64,000 nucleotides of DNA from an uncultured Erysipelotrichaceae bacterium (GTDB taxonomy: Bacteria > Bacillota_I > Bacilli_A > Erysipelotrichales > Erysipelotrichaceae): assembly GCA_944327105.1 (NCBI GenBank), contig CALVGN010000024.1:1-64000 (forward strand). Reading direction: 5' to 3'. A model generated the notes under the pieces. It was not told where the DNA came from and made no database searches. It saw nothing but the letters and a program-made list of their open reading frames with translations. The translations under genes were made by a program, and so were the position numbers. Positions 34,238 to 43,286 of this stretch are shown here, piece by piece (position 1 is the first letter of the stretch; each line of letters begins with the position of its first letter).

Positions 34238-34792
34238 ATGAACGTTTTAGTGATTTCAGATATCCATGGTTCAACCATCGCATCGAATAAGATCAAATCC
34301 TTGATGGAAACCCATGATTTTGATTTCATCCTATGCTGTGGGGATGTGCTTTATCATGGTCCACGGAATGGATTATTCGATGATTATGATCCCAAGCAGG
34401 TCATTGAAGATCTTAGTCCATATGCGAAGAAAATCATCTGTGTCAAAGGAAACTGTGATGGGGAAGTGGATCAAATGGTTTTACCATTCTCCATTGATTC
34501 ATTAAATAATTTTCTATGGTTCAACCATCATAAGTTATGGATGACCCATGGGCATCACGATGACCCTTCCACTGCATTTAAATACCTCAATGAAAACGAT
34601 ATCTTCCTCTATGGTCATGTCCATATCCCTTGTGGTTATACCAATGAAGAGCATATCCATATCCTTAATCCCGGATCGATGACCTTCCCAAAGGAAGGTC
34701 ATCCAAAAACCTATGGCATTCTTGATGATGATGGTTTTACCATCTATACCATCGATGATCAGCTGTATATGCACCATGGATGGGATGATTAG
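34238..34792 (+). CDS. yfcE: YfcE-family metallophosphodiesterase
   Basis: 184 residues. Metallophosphoesterase motifs are VISDIHGS, CCGDVLYHGP, VKGNCDGEVD, MTHGHHDD and FLYGHVHIP, with metal-binding Asp, His, Asn and the final HILNPGSMT typical of YfcE/MJ0936 phosphodiesterases. It hydrolyses phosphodiesters in vitro; the physiological substrate is unknown. GGAGG precedes the ATG and a TATAAT lies 20 bases further upstream. It is followed after 3 bases by the UvrA2-like gene. Copies of the TGGTNNNACCA motif recur in it (34267, 34476, 34517, 34633, 34732), an unusually dense run. Confidence 0.88.
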   Translation: MNVLVISDIHGSTIASNKIKSLMETHDFDFILCCGDVLYHGPRNGLFDDYDPKQVIEDLSPYAKKIICVKGNCDGEVDQMVLPFSIDSLNNFLWFNHHKLWMTHGHHDDPSTAFKYLNENDIFLYGHVHIPCGYTNEEHIHILNPGSMTFPKEGHPKTYGILDDDGFTIYTIDDQLYMHHGWDD

Positions 34793-34795
34793 ACC

Positions 34796-37303
34796 ATGCA
34801 TCACCACAATCCCACTCATATTACCATCCATGGTGCACATGTCCATAATCTCAAAAATATCGATGTCAATATCCCATTACACCAGTTAGTCGCTATTTCC
34901 GGTGTATCCGGTAGCGGGAAAAGTTCATTGGCATTGGGGGTTTTATATGCCGAAGGCAGCCGACGGTATCTGGAAAATCTATCTACATATACCCGTCGAC
35001 GCATGAGCAGTGCCGTTGCAGCCGATGTCGATGAGATCGACAACGTCCCGGCTGCATTAGCACTGCATCAGCGTCCTAGTATCGGTGGGATCCGTTCCAC
35101 TTTTGGTACTGCCACCGAATTGCTCAATACCATTCGTTTGATGGTTTCTCGACTAGGTAGTCATCCCTGTAAAAACGGCCATCTGCATGGTCCAACCATC
35201 GATAATGCCCTGGGTAAACCATTGATCTGTCCAATCTGTGGGGATGAATTCCATGGCCCAAGTGCCGAAGCACTCTCCTTTAATTCGACTGGTGCCTGTC
35301 CCCATTGCGGCGGAACCGGAACATTGACCATCGTGGATGAAACCTCCTTGGTACCGGATGAAAATCTCACCATCGAACAAGGCGCAGTGGCACCCTGGAA
35401 TTCTTTGATGTGGAGCTTGATGGTCGATGTCTGCCGGGCAATGGGTGTGAGGACCAATGTGCCGTTTAAAGCATTGACGGACCATGAAAAAGACATCGTC
35501 TATCATGGTCCGGCAGAAAAGAAACACATCCTTTACCGATCCAAAAAAGGCGATGATTTTGCTGAACTCGATTTCACCTATTACAATGCCGTCTATACCG
35601 TTGAAAATGCCTTAGCGAAAGTCAAAGACGAAAAAGGCATGAAACGCGTGGAAAAATTTCTAAAAACTGAACCCTGTCCCTATTGCAACGGGACACGGCT
35701 TTCCGATACCGTGCGTGCATCGAAATTATGTGGAAAATCCTTGGATGAGATTTGCAAAATGCCACTGGATCAATTGATTCTTTGGGTCAATACCATTCCC
35801 GAACAACTGCCGGATAATATGCGCGAAATGGCGAAATCCATTATCGATGCGTTCAACCATATGGCCAATCGACTGATGGATCTGGGGTTGGGATATTTAT
35901 CATTGGATCGCACCAGTGCCACCTTGTCGACGGGAGAGCGCCAGCGTGTCGCTTTAGCCCGAGCGGTACGCAATCGCAGCAATGGAGTGATGTATGTATT
36001 GGATGAACCATCGATCGGATTGCACCCATCCAATATCGATGGTTTGATGGGGATGATTGAAGATCTGTTGGATCATGGCAATACCATTATTTTAGTGGAT
36101 CATGATACACGGGTGTTGAACCAAGCAGATCATATGATCGAGATGGGACCTGGTGCCGGAGTGGATGGTGGGACCATCATCGCCCAGGGTAGTATCGATC
36201 AGATCAAAGCTAATCCTAATAGTGTGATCGCCCCATATCTTGGTTCAAACCATTTCATGAATGTACGAGAAAAAGCTGATCCAAAAACCATGTTTGACCA
36301 TGGGATGATCCATATGGTGACGGATACGATCCATACCGTCCACCCATTGGATGTGACTTTCCCTAAATCACGGTTGATTGCCGTCACCGGTGTATCCGGT
36401 TCCGGCAAAACGACCATGATTTTAGAAAGTCTGATCCCAGCCATCACTGCATCCATTGCGCATCAACCATTACCTAGCCATGTTCAAACCATTGAACATA
36501 ATGGTATCACCACCGTGAATCTGATCGATGCCACACCCATTGGTGCCAATGTTCGTTCCACCATGGCCACCTACAGTGCCATATTGGACGAATTAAGAAA
36601 ACTGTATGCCAAAACGCAACACGCACGTTCCCTTGGATTAAAGGCTTCGGATTTTTCGTATAATACTGGATCGTTGCGATGCCAAGAGTGTGATGGTACC
36701 GGCCACATCCTGATGGATGTTCAATTCTTGCCCGATGTGGAAATCCAGTGTCCAAGTTGTCATGGTAAACGATACGCGGATCGAGCTGATCAAATCGTTT
36801 ATGATTTCAAGCTTGAAGATGGTTCGACCATTGCTTATTCATTACCACAGTTTTTATCCAAAACCATCCATGAAGCCCTTGGTTTAACCATCCACCTTCC
36901 CAAGATCCACGACAAACTTTCCATACTGGATGAATTAGGTTTAGGCTATCTCACCTTGAATGAATCCACCCCCGCATTAAGCGGTGGTGAAGCGCAACGC
37001 CTGAAGTTAGCCGCTCAGATGCGCATGGACCAAACCAATGCATTATTTGTCTTTGATGAGCCCACCATTGGGTTACACCCAAAGGATGTGGCCACATTAT
37101 TGAATACATTAGATGAATTAGTCAGCCATGGTGCAACCGTCATTGTCATTGAACATGATCTTGACTTTATTGCCAATGCAGATTACGTCATCGATATGGG
37201 ACCGGGTGGCGGGATCAACGGTGGTCAAATTATTGCGACCGGAACTCCAGAAAATGTCCGAAACAATCCGCAAAGCATTACCGGAAAGTATCTAAATATC
37301 TGA
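34796..37303 (+). CDS. UvrA2-like ABC-type DNA-damage protein
   Basis: 835 residues, shorter than UvrA of excision repair (about 940). Two ABC modules are complete: Walker A GVSGSGKSS and GVSGSGKTT, signature LSTGERQRVALARA and LSGGEAQRLKLAAQ, Walker B/D-loop VLDEPSIGLHP and VFDEPTIGLHP. Zinc fingers CPICG/CPHCGGTG, CPYCNGTR and CQECDGTG/CPSCHGKRY are kept. The stretch between AEGSRRYLENLS and the first zinc finger lacks the UvrB-binding domain. Such class II proteins have been linked to DNA-drug tolerance. It follows the YfcE gene after 3 bases. Function here is inference. Confidence 0.85.
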   Translation: MHHHNPTHITIHGAHVHNLKNIDVNIPLHQLVAISGVSGSGKSSLALGVLYAEGSRRYLENLSTYTRRRMSSAVAADVDEIDNVPAALALHQRPSIGGIRSTFGTATELLNTIRLMVSRLGSHPCKNGHLHGPTIDNALGKPLICPICGDEFHGPSAEALSFNSTGACPHCGGTGTLTIVDETSLVPDENLTIEQGAVAPWNSLMWSLMVDVCRAMGVRTNVPFKALTDHEKDIVYHGPAEKKHILYRSKKGDDFAELDFTYYNAVYTVENALAKVKDEKGMKRVEKFLKTEPCPYCNGTRLSDTVRASKLCGKSLDEICKMPLDQLILWVNTIPEQLPDNMREMAKSIIDAFNHMANRLMDLGLGYLSLDRTSATLSTGERQRVALARAVRNRSNGVMYVLDEPSIGLHPSNIDGLMGMIEDLLDHGNTIILVDHDTRVLNQADHMIEMGPGAGVDGGTIIAQGSIDQIKANPNSVIAPYLGSNHFMNVREKADPKTMFDHGMIHMVTDTIHTVHPLDVTFPKSRLIAVTGVSGSGKTTMILESLIPAITASIAHQPLPSHVQTIEHNGITTVNLIDATPIGANVRSTMATYSAILDELRKLYAKTQHARSLGLKASDFSYNTGSLRCQECDGTGHILMDVQFLPDVEIQCPSCHGKRYADRADQIVYDFKLEDGSTIAYSLPQFLSKTIHEALGLTIHLPKIHDKLSILDELGLGYLTLNESTPALSGGEAQRLKLAAQMRMDQTNALFVFDEPTIGLHPKDVATLLNTLDELVSHGATVIVIEHDLDFIANADYVIDMGPGGGINGGQIIATGTPENVRNNPQSITGKYLNI

Positions 37304-37310
37304 GCAATTC

Positions 37311-37340
37311 TTGTGTTTTGTCACGGTATACCGTTATAAT
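37311..37340 (+). promoter_or_regulatory. Promoter with a palindromic operator ahead of the HTH/nucleotidyltransferase pair
   Basis: TTGTGT (37311-37316) and TATAAT (37335-37340) are 18 bases apart; the spacer contains the perfect 12-bp palindrome ACGGTATACCGT (37323-37334). This is the expected layout for autoregulation by the first gene's HTH protein. Confidence 0.7.
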
Positions 37341-37365
37341 ATTGGATAGCAATTAGGGGTTTTTT

Positions 37366-37959
37366 ATGGAACTTAAAGAATTAATCTTACAAAAAAATAT
37401 ATCAATTTATGAGTTATCCCACGTGACTCATATTCCTTATTCGACACTAAGTGATTTAGTCAAAGGGACTACGCCTATCCATAAATGCAGTTGTGAAAAA
37501 GTATATCGGCTCGCCAAAGCATTAAATGTTTCAATGGAATCACTGATAAAAGATTCGATGTTAAAGGAGATGCAAGAAATCCATAAAGAACTAGCTGACT
37601 TTGACGTTTTTCGTAGCAATATAGCTCATCAAATTAAATCGCAAGGCGATTTGGAATTTATCTATACTATTTTAAGCGAAAAAACCATTGATAAATTATA
37701 TGAACAGCAAGAATACACTAAATCTGTTTATCTACTTGCAACCATAGATTATCTTTCGCGTATAAATAATATTCCATTATGTACTGCTTACAACCATCTT
37801 CGAAATGTCAAATTACCTTCTCCTGTAATACCGCTAAGCATACGGATTCAATCAAGTTATCCTTCAGGAAAATCTTACCTAAAAAAGGCTAAAGATAACG
37901 CCATCCCAGAGTTCATTCGTCACAATATCATTGAAGGTAATATTCGAGATGTCGCCTAA
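37366..37959 (+). CDS. HTH-domain protein, probable antitoxin/regulator of the nucleotidyltransferase
   Basis: 197 residues. The N-terminal HTH of XRE type (ISIYELSHVTHIPYSTLSDLVKG, then KVYRLAKALNVSM) is followed by a helical region and a C-terminal part ending RHNIIEGNIRDVA. AGGGG precedes the ATG. The gene overlaps the downstream nucleotidyltransferase gene by 11 bases. A regulatory HTH paired with a nucleotidyltransferase resembles AbiE-type and related toxin-antitoxin modules. The region is AT-rich, lacks any TGGTNNNACCA copy, and so looks acquired. Antitoxin role is inferred from arrangement. Confidence 0.65.
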   Translation: MELKELILQKNISIYELSHVTHIPYSTLSDLVKGTTPIHKCSCEKVYRLAKALNVSMESLIKDSMLKEMQEIHKELADFDVFRSNIAHQIKSQGDLEFIYTILSEKTIDKLYEQQEYTKSVYLLATIDYLSRINNIPLCTAYNHLRNVKLPSPVIPLSIRIQSSYPSGKSYLKKAKDNAIPEFIRHNIIEGNIRDVA

Positions 37960-38665
37960 ATTTGTAACAAAAGAGGATGTGTTGTTTTATCTAAAGGAAC
38001 TTGCGAAAGAATATCGAAAGCTCGGTGGAAAACACACCCCCGGAGAAATCATCATCGTCGGCGGTAGTTCGATTATGCTGAATTGCCTTTTTCGACATGA
38101 AACTGAAGATATCGATGCCTATTTTTTGACATCATCTGCCATTAAACAAGCTGCGCACAGTATAGCTGATCAATATAATTTGCCGCATGACTGGATTAAT
38201 GATGATTTCAAATATACAGAATCGTATACACCCAAAATAATTCAATACTCAAAGTATTTATGTACATTTTCAAATGTTCTAACCATTCGAACAATTACAG
38301 CCGAATACTTGATTGCAATGAAGCTACGTGCATACCGATTATATAAACATGACTTATCCGACATTTACGGAATTCTATTTGAAGAACAGCACAACATTAC
38401 GGCAAATAGCATTAAGCAAGCTGTAATCGATCTTTATGGATCCTTGTCCGTATTGTCTAAAGAAGCACTCGAACTACTTCAAAATGTATCAGAAATAGAA
38501 ATTTCGTTTGCTAATTATCAGGAGGCTCGGAATTCTGAATTGAATAACAAACGGCTTTTAAACAACTTCAATATAGAATATCCTGGACAAATCGATCAAA
38601 ATAACGTTGAGCAAATACTCGAAATTTTAAAGAACAAAAGAAGAAATAGCGACCAAGATAAATAA
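37949..38665 (+). CDS. DUF6036-type nucleotidyltransferase, probable toxin
   Basis: 238 residues from MSPKFVTKEDVLFYLKEL; a TTG 18 bases upstream is another possible start. EIIIVGGSSIMLNCLFRHETEDIDAYFL is a nucleotidyltransferase core with GG(S/T) and the DxD-like DIDAYF. The helical C-terminal part (LIAMKLRAYRLYKHDLSDIYGIL) is typical of the DUF6036 and AbiEii/MNT-like group. Such enzymes can modify tRNA or proteins. No membrane or signal sequence. AT-rich, like its partner. Confidence 0.7.
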   Translation: MSPKFVTKEDVLFYLKELAKEYRKLGGKHTPGEIIIVGGSSIMLNCLFRHETEDIDAYFLTSSAIKQAAHSIADQYNLPHDWINDDFKYTESYTPKIIQYSKYLCTFSNVLTIRTITAEYLIAMKLRAYRLYKHDLSDIYGILFEEQHNITANSIKQAVIDLYGSLSVLSKEALELLQNVSEIEISFANYQEARNSELNNKRLLNNFNIEYPGQIDQNNVEQILEILKNKRRNSDQDK

Positions 38666-38687
38666 ATCCTTTGTTTCTGGAATTCAT

Positions 38688-39671
38688 TTATAGATAACGA
38701 TCAATAAATTCAAATACGGTGTCGTAGTATAGATCCGGATCTTTTAATCTGGCTTCACCATGGCCTGCCCCTTCGATCAACAATTTTTCTTTTTCATTTG
38801 GGCAGGCTTGATATAAGGGTTCAAGCATATCCGTAAAAACAAATCGATCATCACTGCCGTGGATGAATAACATCGGAACGGCGGATTTTTTTACTTGCTC
38901 CAGAGCACTGGCTTGTTTGAATTCATAGCCGACTCTTAATGTTGCCACCAGATCCGCCATGTAAAGAACCGGGAATTCAGGTAAACCGAATAATGCACTT
39001 AATTCATCGGAGAAAATATCCCATACACTGGTATAACCACAGTCTTCAATGATGGCTTTGACATTGGATGGCATGGTTTCACCACTGGTCATCATCACCG
39101 TGGCTGCACCCATGGATATACCATGTAAAACAATACTGGCATCCTCATCAAGTGATATGACATGGTCGATCCACTGTAACAGATCCAATCGGTCCAACCA
39201 TCCCATCCCGATATATTCCCCTTCACTGTCACCATGACTTCTTAGATCCGGCATCAGGATGTTAAAACCACGATCATAATACTGTGTGGCAAAACCACGC
39301 ATCATCGTACGATCTGCCTGATAGCCATGGACCAGGATCACCCATTGATGTGAATCCGGATAAAGGATTTGATCTGCAACCAGATTCAATCCATCATGAC
39401 TGGTGATATCCACGGTGTCGATGGTCACTTCATTTTCCCATTGTTGGATCAATTGATCTTCAATGGCTTTATTGGCATCAATGATGGCTCTGTTTTCATC
39501 ATCGGCTTTATTGGTTTCTGCAGATGGCGTAACGTCTTTGCCGGGTTGATTGACTAAAGCAAAATCGACCAGATAATTACCAATGATGGCAGTGGTCAGA
39601 CCAAACAAAACAACTACGATCGATAATGTAATCCATATAATTTTCTTGATATTGCGTTTCTTGTGTTTCAT
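38688..39671 (-). CDS. Membrane-anchored alpha/beta hydrolase
   Basis: 327 residues from MKHKKRNIKKIIWITLSIV. One N-terminal membrane helix is followed by an alpha/beta hydrolase domain outside the cell: WVILVHGYQADRTMM (oxyanion region), IVLHGISMGAATVMMTSGE (nucleophile Ser in GISMGA), FIHGSDDRFVF (Asp) and EGAGHGEARL (His). Similar to YqkD/bem46-like esterases. Substrate unknown. Its ribosome binding site AGAGGT is buried in a perfect 17-bp hairpin (separate entry), suggesting control of translation or read-through from alr. Confidence 0.82.
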   Translation of the reverse strand: MKHKKRNIKKIIWITLSIVVVLFGLTTAIIGNYLVDFALVNQPGKDVTPSAETNKADDENRAIIDANKAIEDQLIQQWENEVTIDTVDITSHDGLNLVADQILYPDSHQWVILVHGYQADRTMMRGFATQYYDRGFNILMPDLRSHGDSEGEYIGMGWLDRLDLLQWIDHVISLDEDASIVLHGISMGAATVMMTSGETMPSNVKAIIEDCGYTSVWDIFSDELSALFGLPEFPVLYMADLVATLRVGYEFKQASALEQVKKSAVPMLFIHGSDDRFVFTDMLEPLYQACPNEKEKLLIEGAGHGEARLKDPDLYYDTVFEFIDRYL

Positions 39672-39677
39672 TAAATC

Positions 39678-39714
39678 AAATACCTCTTTGTGCCAGGGGC
39701 ACAAAGAGGTATTT
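39678..39714 (-). terminator. 17-bp perfect hairpin covering the hydrolase ribosome binding site
   Basis: On the minus strand AAATACCTCTTTGTGCC pairs perfectly with GGCACAAAGAGGTATTT around a 3-base loop. The right arm contains AGAGGT, the likely ribosome binding site, about 6-12 bases before the start at 39671. The following sequence GATTTAATG is only weakly T-rich, so it may be an alr terminator and a translational lock at once. Confidence 0.75.
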
Positions 39715-39777
39715 TAAGTGTCGATGAATATTCATTCAAGTGAATGATTTGTGATGGAAATGCGGATTGAAAAATGA

Positions 39778-40899
39778 TTAAAACCGAAACACTTCGATCT
39801 TTTCGATATGATTGTTGTGATAGTACACCCGTGGTACACGATCGCTGATCATGCACAACACTTCATATGGAATGGTATTCAATTCATTGGCAATAATCGG
39901 TAAGGGAATGTGTGGCCCGAATATTTCAACGGTTTCATTTCGATTGATCCGATTTTTGGAATAAATCATGCATTGATCCATGCACACACGTCCGACCACA
40001 TCATAGTAGCGACCATTGATATAAACTTTGCGATTCTGATTCATACGCAAAAATCCGTCATCGTAGCCGATGGGCAATACCGCCACAAAACCATCATCCA
40101 TAAACATGTGGGTCAATCCATATCCGACGCGCTCACCTTTTTTGACGGGCTTGCACGATACGATTTTTGTGGTGAAGCTGACGGCGGGATAAAGACGAAG
40201 CGATGTGGAGGAAAGGCCGACTAAACCGATGCCGACACGAAATGCAGTGGTAAAGTCTTCATTGAATTTGATGGTGGCATCGGTATTGTCGGCATGGATC
40301 CACTTAAAGTCATATCCACTGGCCTTCACCCAGGATGAGAAGAGTTTGAATTGATGCATCGAAAATGCATCATCTTTGTCATCGCTTTTGGCATAGTGGG
40401 TAAACACCCCTTCGATCCGGGCTCCTTTATCGCTTAAAATCGAAATGCAGTGCTTAAATTCGGTTTCACTCTTGCATCCTAATCGATTCATTCCGGAATC
40501 GATTTTGATGTGGACTCTTAAATTTTCCAATTGATCATTGCATTCCAGACACCAGTCATAACCAGCAACGGTAATGATGATGTTACAAGTTTTCGCGATG
40601 GTTAGATCATCTTTAGGAGTGACACCTAAAACTAAAATGGGTAAGACCACGCCATGATTGCGCAGGTGAACGGCTTCACGGATGCTGGATACGGCCAGCA
40701 TGGCACATTGGTGTTTTTCAAGGATTCGGCTCATGGCCACATCCCCGCATCCGTAGCCGTTCGCCTTGATGACACCGATCATTTTTTTATGGGGTTGTCT
40801 TTTTTTGATGGTTTCGATATTGGTGGCAATGGCATCCAGATTGACATTGAGCGATGTGGTAATGGAGATGTCAGATTGCTTTACTGTTGTAGGCACCAT
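39778..40899 (-). CDS. alr: Alanine racemase
   Basis: 373 residues. It makes D-alanine for peptidoglycan using PLP. The cofactor Lys45 lies in VIKANGYG and the second catalytic Tyr in ERVGYGLTHMF. KIDSGMNRLG and VGRVCMDQCMI complete the family pattern. The start overlaps the end of the upstream membrane protein gene by 29 bases, so they are cotranscribed. A motif-free run through most of the gene contrasts with the neighbours. Confidence 0.93.
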   Translation of the reverse strand: MVPTTVKQSDISITTSLNVNLDAIATNIETIKKRQPHKKMIGVIKANGYGCGDVAMSRILEKHQCAMLAVSSIREAVHLRNHGVVLPILVLGVTPKDDLTIAKTCNIIITVAGYDWCLECNDQLENLRVHIKIDSGMNRLGCKSETEFKHCISILSDKGARIEGVFTHYAKSDDKDDAFSMHQFKLFSSWVKASGYDFKWIHADNTDATIKFNEDFTTAFRVGIGLVGLSSTSLRLYPAVSFTTKIVSCKPVKKGERVGYGLTHMFMDDGFVAVLPIGYDDGFLRMNQNRKVYINGRYYDVVGRVCMDQCMIYSKNRINRNETVEIFGPHIPLPIIANELNTIPYEVLCMISDRVPRVYYHNNHIEKIEVFRF

Positions 40900-41299
40900 A
40901 ATAAATCCCCATTGCGCGTATGATTAGACCAAGCAATCCATTGAGCGATACATTGAACCACATGGTAAACATGATCTTGAATATTTCCATGGGTGCGGTT
41001 AGTAGTGGCATCATGGTAAAACCAAAGATCATCAGATATTCATAGATCAACATACCCATCGCACACCAGATCCCACCAATGATGATGACTTTATCATCGA
41101 TGCAATGGCTGTATTCCTTGATGGCAAAGGAAACGATATAGGCAATGGCGATATCGAATATGGTATTGAACAAATTGATTTTGGAGCAGAAAAACGCCAG
41201 GATCGCTGCTGAAAGAACGGCGGCGATGCCGCCGATCGCTATAGCAGCGATCAGGCGTTGTTTATTGGTTCTGAAATTGGAATTATATATTCTTAACAT
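40871..41299 (-). CDS. Four-helix membrane protein of unknown function
   Basis: 142 residues with four hydrophobic segments (about 17-37, 45-65, 72-92 and 115-135). No recognised domain. It starts MLRIYNSNFRTNKQRL with no obvious ribosome binding site; a TGGTTCAACCA copy begins at its start codon (41299). Located upstream of and overlapping alr by 29 bases, which suggests a cell-envelope role but proves nothing. Confidence 0.55.
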   Translation of the reverse strand: MLRIYNSNFRTNKQRLIAAIAIGGIAAVLSAAILAFFCSKINLFNTIFDIAIAYIVSFAIKEYSHCIDDKVIIIGGIWCAMGMLIYEYLMIFGFTMMPLLTAPMEIFKIMFTMWFNVSLNGLLGLIIRAMGIYYGAYNSKAI

Positions 41300-41435
41300 G
41301 GTTCAACCATCCTTTATTTTTACAAGTGGTTCTATTCTATCCTAAAGTGGTCAAACCAATGTGTGATTATCGAAAAACATTATTCTTTGGTTAGACCATG
41401 CTACAATGCATACAGTTTATAAAGAAGGATTGATT

Positions 41436-42461
41436 ATGAATATTGAGTATTTTAAAAAGACATTAAAGTCCATCATGGATATCCCTTCTCCTTCTGGTTA
41501 TACCAAGGAAGCCATGCATTATATCCAAAATGAATTGACGCAGATGGGATATACCCCTTCTATGAATCATAAAGGGAACCTTTATGTCAAAGTAAGTGGT
41601 TCCAACCATGATCACCCGATCGCATTTTCCGCCCATTGTGATACCTTAGGCCTAATGGTTCGATCCATCAAAGATAATGGTACATTGGCCATCACCACCA
41701 TTGGTGGACCCTGTCTGCCAACTTTGGATGGGGAATACTGTACCGTGATCACCCGGGATAACAAACGCTACAGTGGAACCATCCTTTCCACATCCCCTAG
41801 CGTGCATGTGTTCAAGGATGCATCCACCGTTGCGCGTGATATCGACCATATGATCGTACGGATCGATGAAGTGGTGAATTCTAAAGACGACGTTTTAAAA
41901 CTGGGGATCAACAATGGTGACATCATTGCGTATGATCCAAAAACGACATTCTGTGAGAGTGGTTATATCAAGTCCCGTTTTTTAGATGATAAATTATGTG
42001 TAGCGATCCAATTAGCTGTATTAAAAGCCTTATCAGATAACAAAATGGTTCCATCACAAGATACCTGGTTCTGCTTCTCTTCCTATGAAGAGGTGGGCCA
42101 TGGCGCATCGTGGTTGCCACAAGAAATCGAAACGTTTATATCCGTGGATATGGGGTGTGTAGGAGAAGACTTGAGTTGCAAAGAGACACAGGTGTCCATT
42201 TGTGCCAAGGATAGTGGTGGTCCATATGATTATGATTTGGTTTCAACCATGATTGAACTGAGTAAAACCAACCATATCGATTATGTTGTGGATATTTATC
42301 CCATGTATGGCAGCGACACCGGCGCTGCATTACGTGGTGGCAACAATATCAAAGGTGGTCTGATCGGCCCGGGTGTCGCTGCTTCTCATGGGATGGAACG
42401 TTCACATATGGATGGAGTCAATGCCACCTATGGTTTGATCATGGCATTGATGGGGTTATGA
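41436..42461 (+). CDS. M42-family metallo-aminopeptidase
   Basis: 341 residues from MNIEYFKKTLKSIMDIPSPSGY; AAGAAGG precedes the start. Motifs of the M42 family are FSAHCDTLGLMVRSI (metal His/Asp), a Asp in RFLDDKLCVAI, SSYEEVGHGAS (catalytic Glu and metal Glu), ISVDMGCVG and SHGMERSHMDGV. It releases amino acids from peptides in the cytoplasm. A TGGTTAGACCA copy overlaps the promoter, 4 bases upstream of the -10 box TACAAT (41402-41407). The stop is followed after 3 bases by the pyridoxal kinase gene. Confidence 0.88.
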   Translation: MNIEYFKKTLKSIMDIPSPSGYTKEAMHYIQNELTQMGYTPSMNHKGNLYVKVSGSNHDHPIAFSAHCDTLGLMVRSIKDNGTLAITTIGGPCLPTLDGEYCTVITRDNKRYSGTILSTSPSVHVFKDASTVARDIDHMIVRIDEVVNSKDDVLKLGINNGDIIAYDPKTTFCESGYIKSRFLDDKLCVAIQLAVLKALSDNKMVPSQDTWFCFSSYEEVGHGASWLPQEIETFISVDMGCVGEDLSCKETQVSICAKDSGGPYDYDLVSTMIELSKTNHIDYVVDIYPMYGSDTGAALRGGNNIKGGLIGPGVAASHGMERSHMDGVNATYGLIMALMGL

Positions 42462-42464
42462 TCC

Positions 42465-43271
42465 ATGAAACATGTTGTGGTGATCAATGATCTTTCGTAT
42501 GTGGGACGAGCCGCTTTAATGGCAAATATTCCGATCATTTCATCCTATGGTCATCAGGTGATCCCGGTGCCGACGGTGTTGTTGACCCGTCATACTGGGT
42601 TTAGTAATTTTAAAGTGCATCACTTAGGGGATTTCTTTGGTCAAACCATTGATGATCTGATTGAACATCAGCAAAAAATCGATGCGATTTTGATTGGATA
42701 TTTGGATAATAAAGAACAAATTGGTCCCATCATGAAATTACTGGATCATTATCCAGATGCATTTGTTTTCGTGGATCCGATTTGTGCGGATAATGGCAAG
42801 TTTTACCATGGTAAAGACCAGGATTATGTTGAAGCCTTGAAACCGTTGATTAAAAGAGCGAATTTGATTAAACCGAATATAACCGAAGCGTTAGTGTTAA
42901 ACCAAAAACCAGCAGAAACCATAGTCAATAAATCAGAAGTAGATCGTTGCATCACCAATTTAAAAAGTATAACGAACGCATCCGTTATACTTACTGGTAT
43001 TCATGCACATTCCGAAATCCAGAACATTTTAATCACCCATAATTTACTCGAAACCGTATCCAATCCATATGTCGATTGTTATTTTCCTGGAACGGGCGAT
43101 ATTTTCGACTCCATCGTAATATCAATGCTTTTGAATCAGCATCCATTGATAGATGCTGTAAGGAAAGCTGCAGATTCTGTTGTAGGCTGCATTACATCTG
43201 GCACTACTGCTAACATAGACGATCCTTTACAAGGTTGTTTAATCGAAAACGTATTATGCAAGGTCAATTGA
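42465..43271 (+). CDS. pdxK: Pyridoxal/pyridoxamine kinase
   Basis: 268 residues. PfkB-fold PdxY/ThiD2-type kinase that phosphorylates B6 vitamers. HVVVINDLSYVGRAALMANIPII, AILIGYLDNKEQ, FVFVDPICADNGKFYHG, LIKPNITEALVL and FPGTGDIFDSIV (the anion-hole GTGD with the catalytic Asp) are characteristic. The gene starts 3 bases after the M42 peptidase and ends within a terminator. The last third is more AT-rich than the rest. Confidence 0.87.
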   Translation: MKHVVVINDLSYVGRAALMANIPIISSYGHQVIPVPTVLLTRHTGFSNFKVHHLGDFFGQTIDDLIEHQQKIDAILIGYLDNKEQIGPIMKLLDHYPDAFVFVDPICADNGKFYHGKDQDYVEALKPLIKRANLIKPNITEALVLNQKPAETIVNKSEVDRCITNLKSITNASVILTGIHAHSEIQNILITHNLLETVSNPYVDCYFPGTGDIFDSIVISMLLNQHPLIDAVRKAADSVVGCITSGTTANIDDPLQGCLIENVLCKVN

Positions 43272-43286
43272 CCTTGCATTTTTTAA
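43258..43286 (+). terminator. Terminator of the peptidase/pdxK operon
   Basis: The 20-base perfect palindrome GCAAGGTCAATTGACCTTGC (43258-43277) followed by ATTTTTTAATTTT. It overlaps the pdxK stop and also the end of the convergent rmuC gene. Confidence 0.8.
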
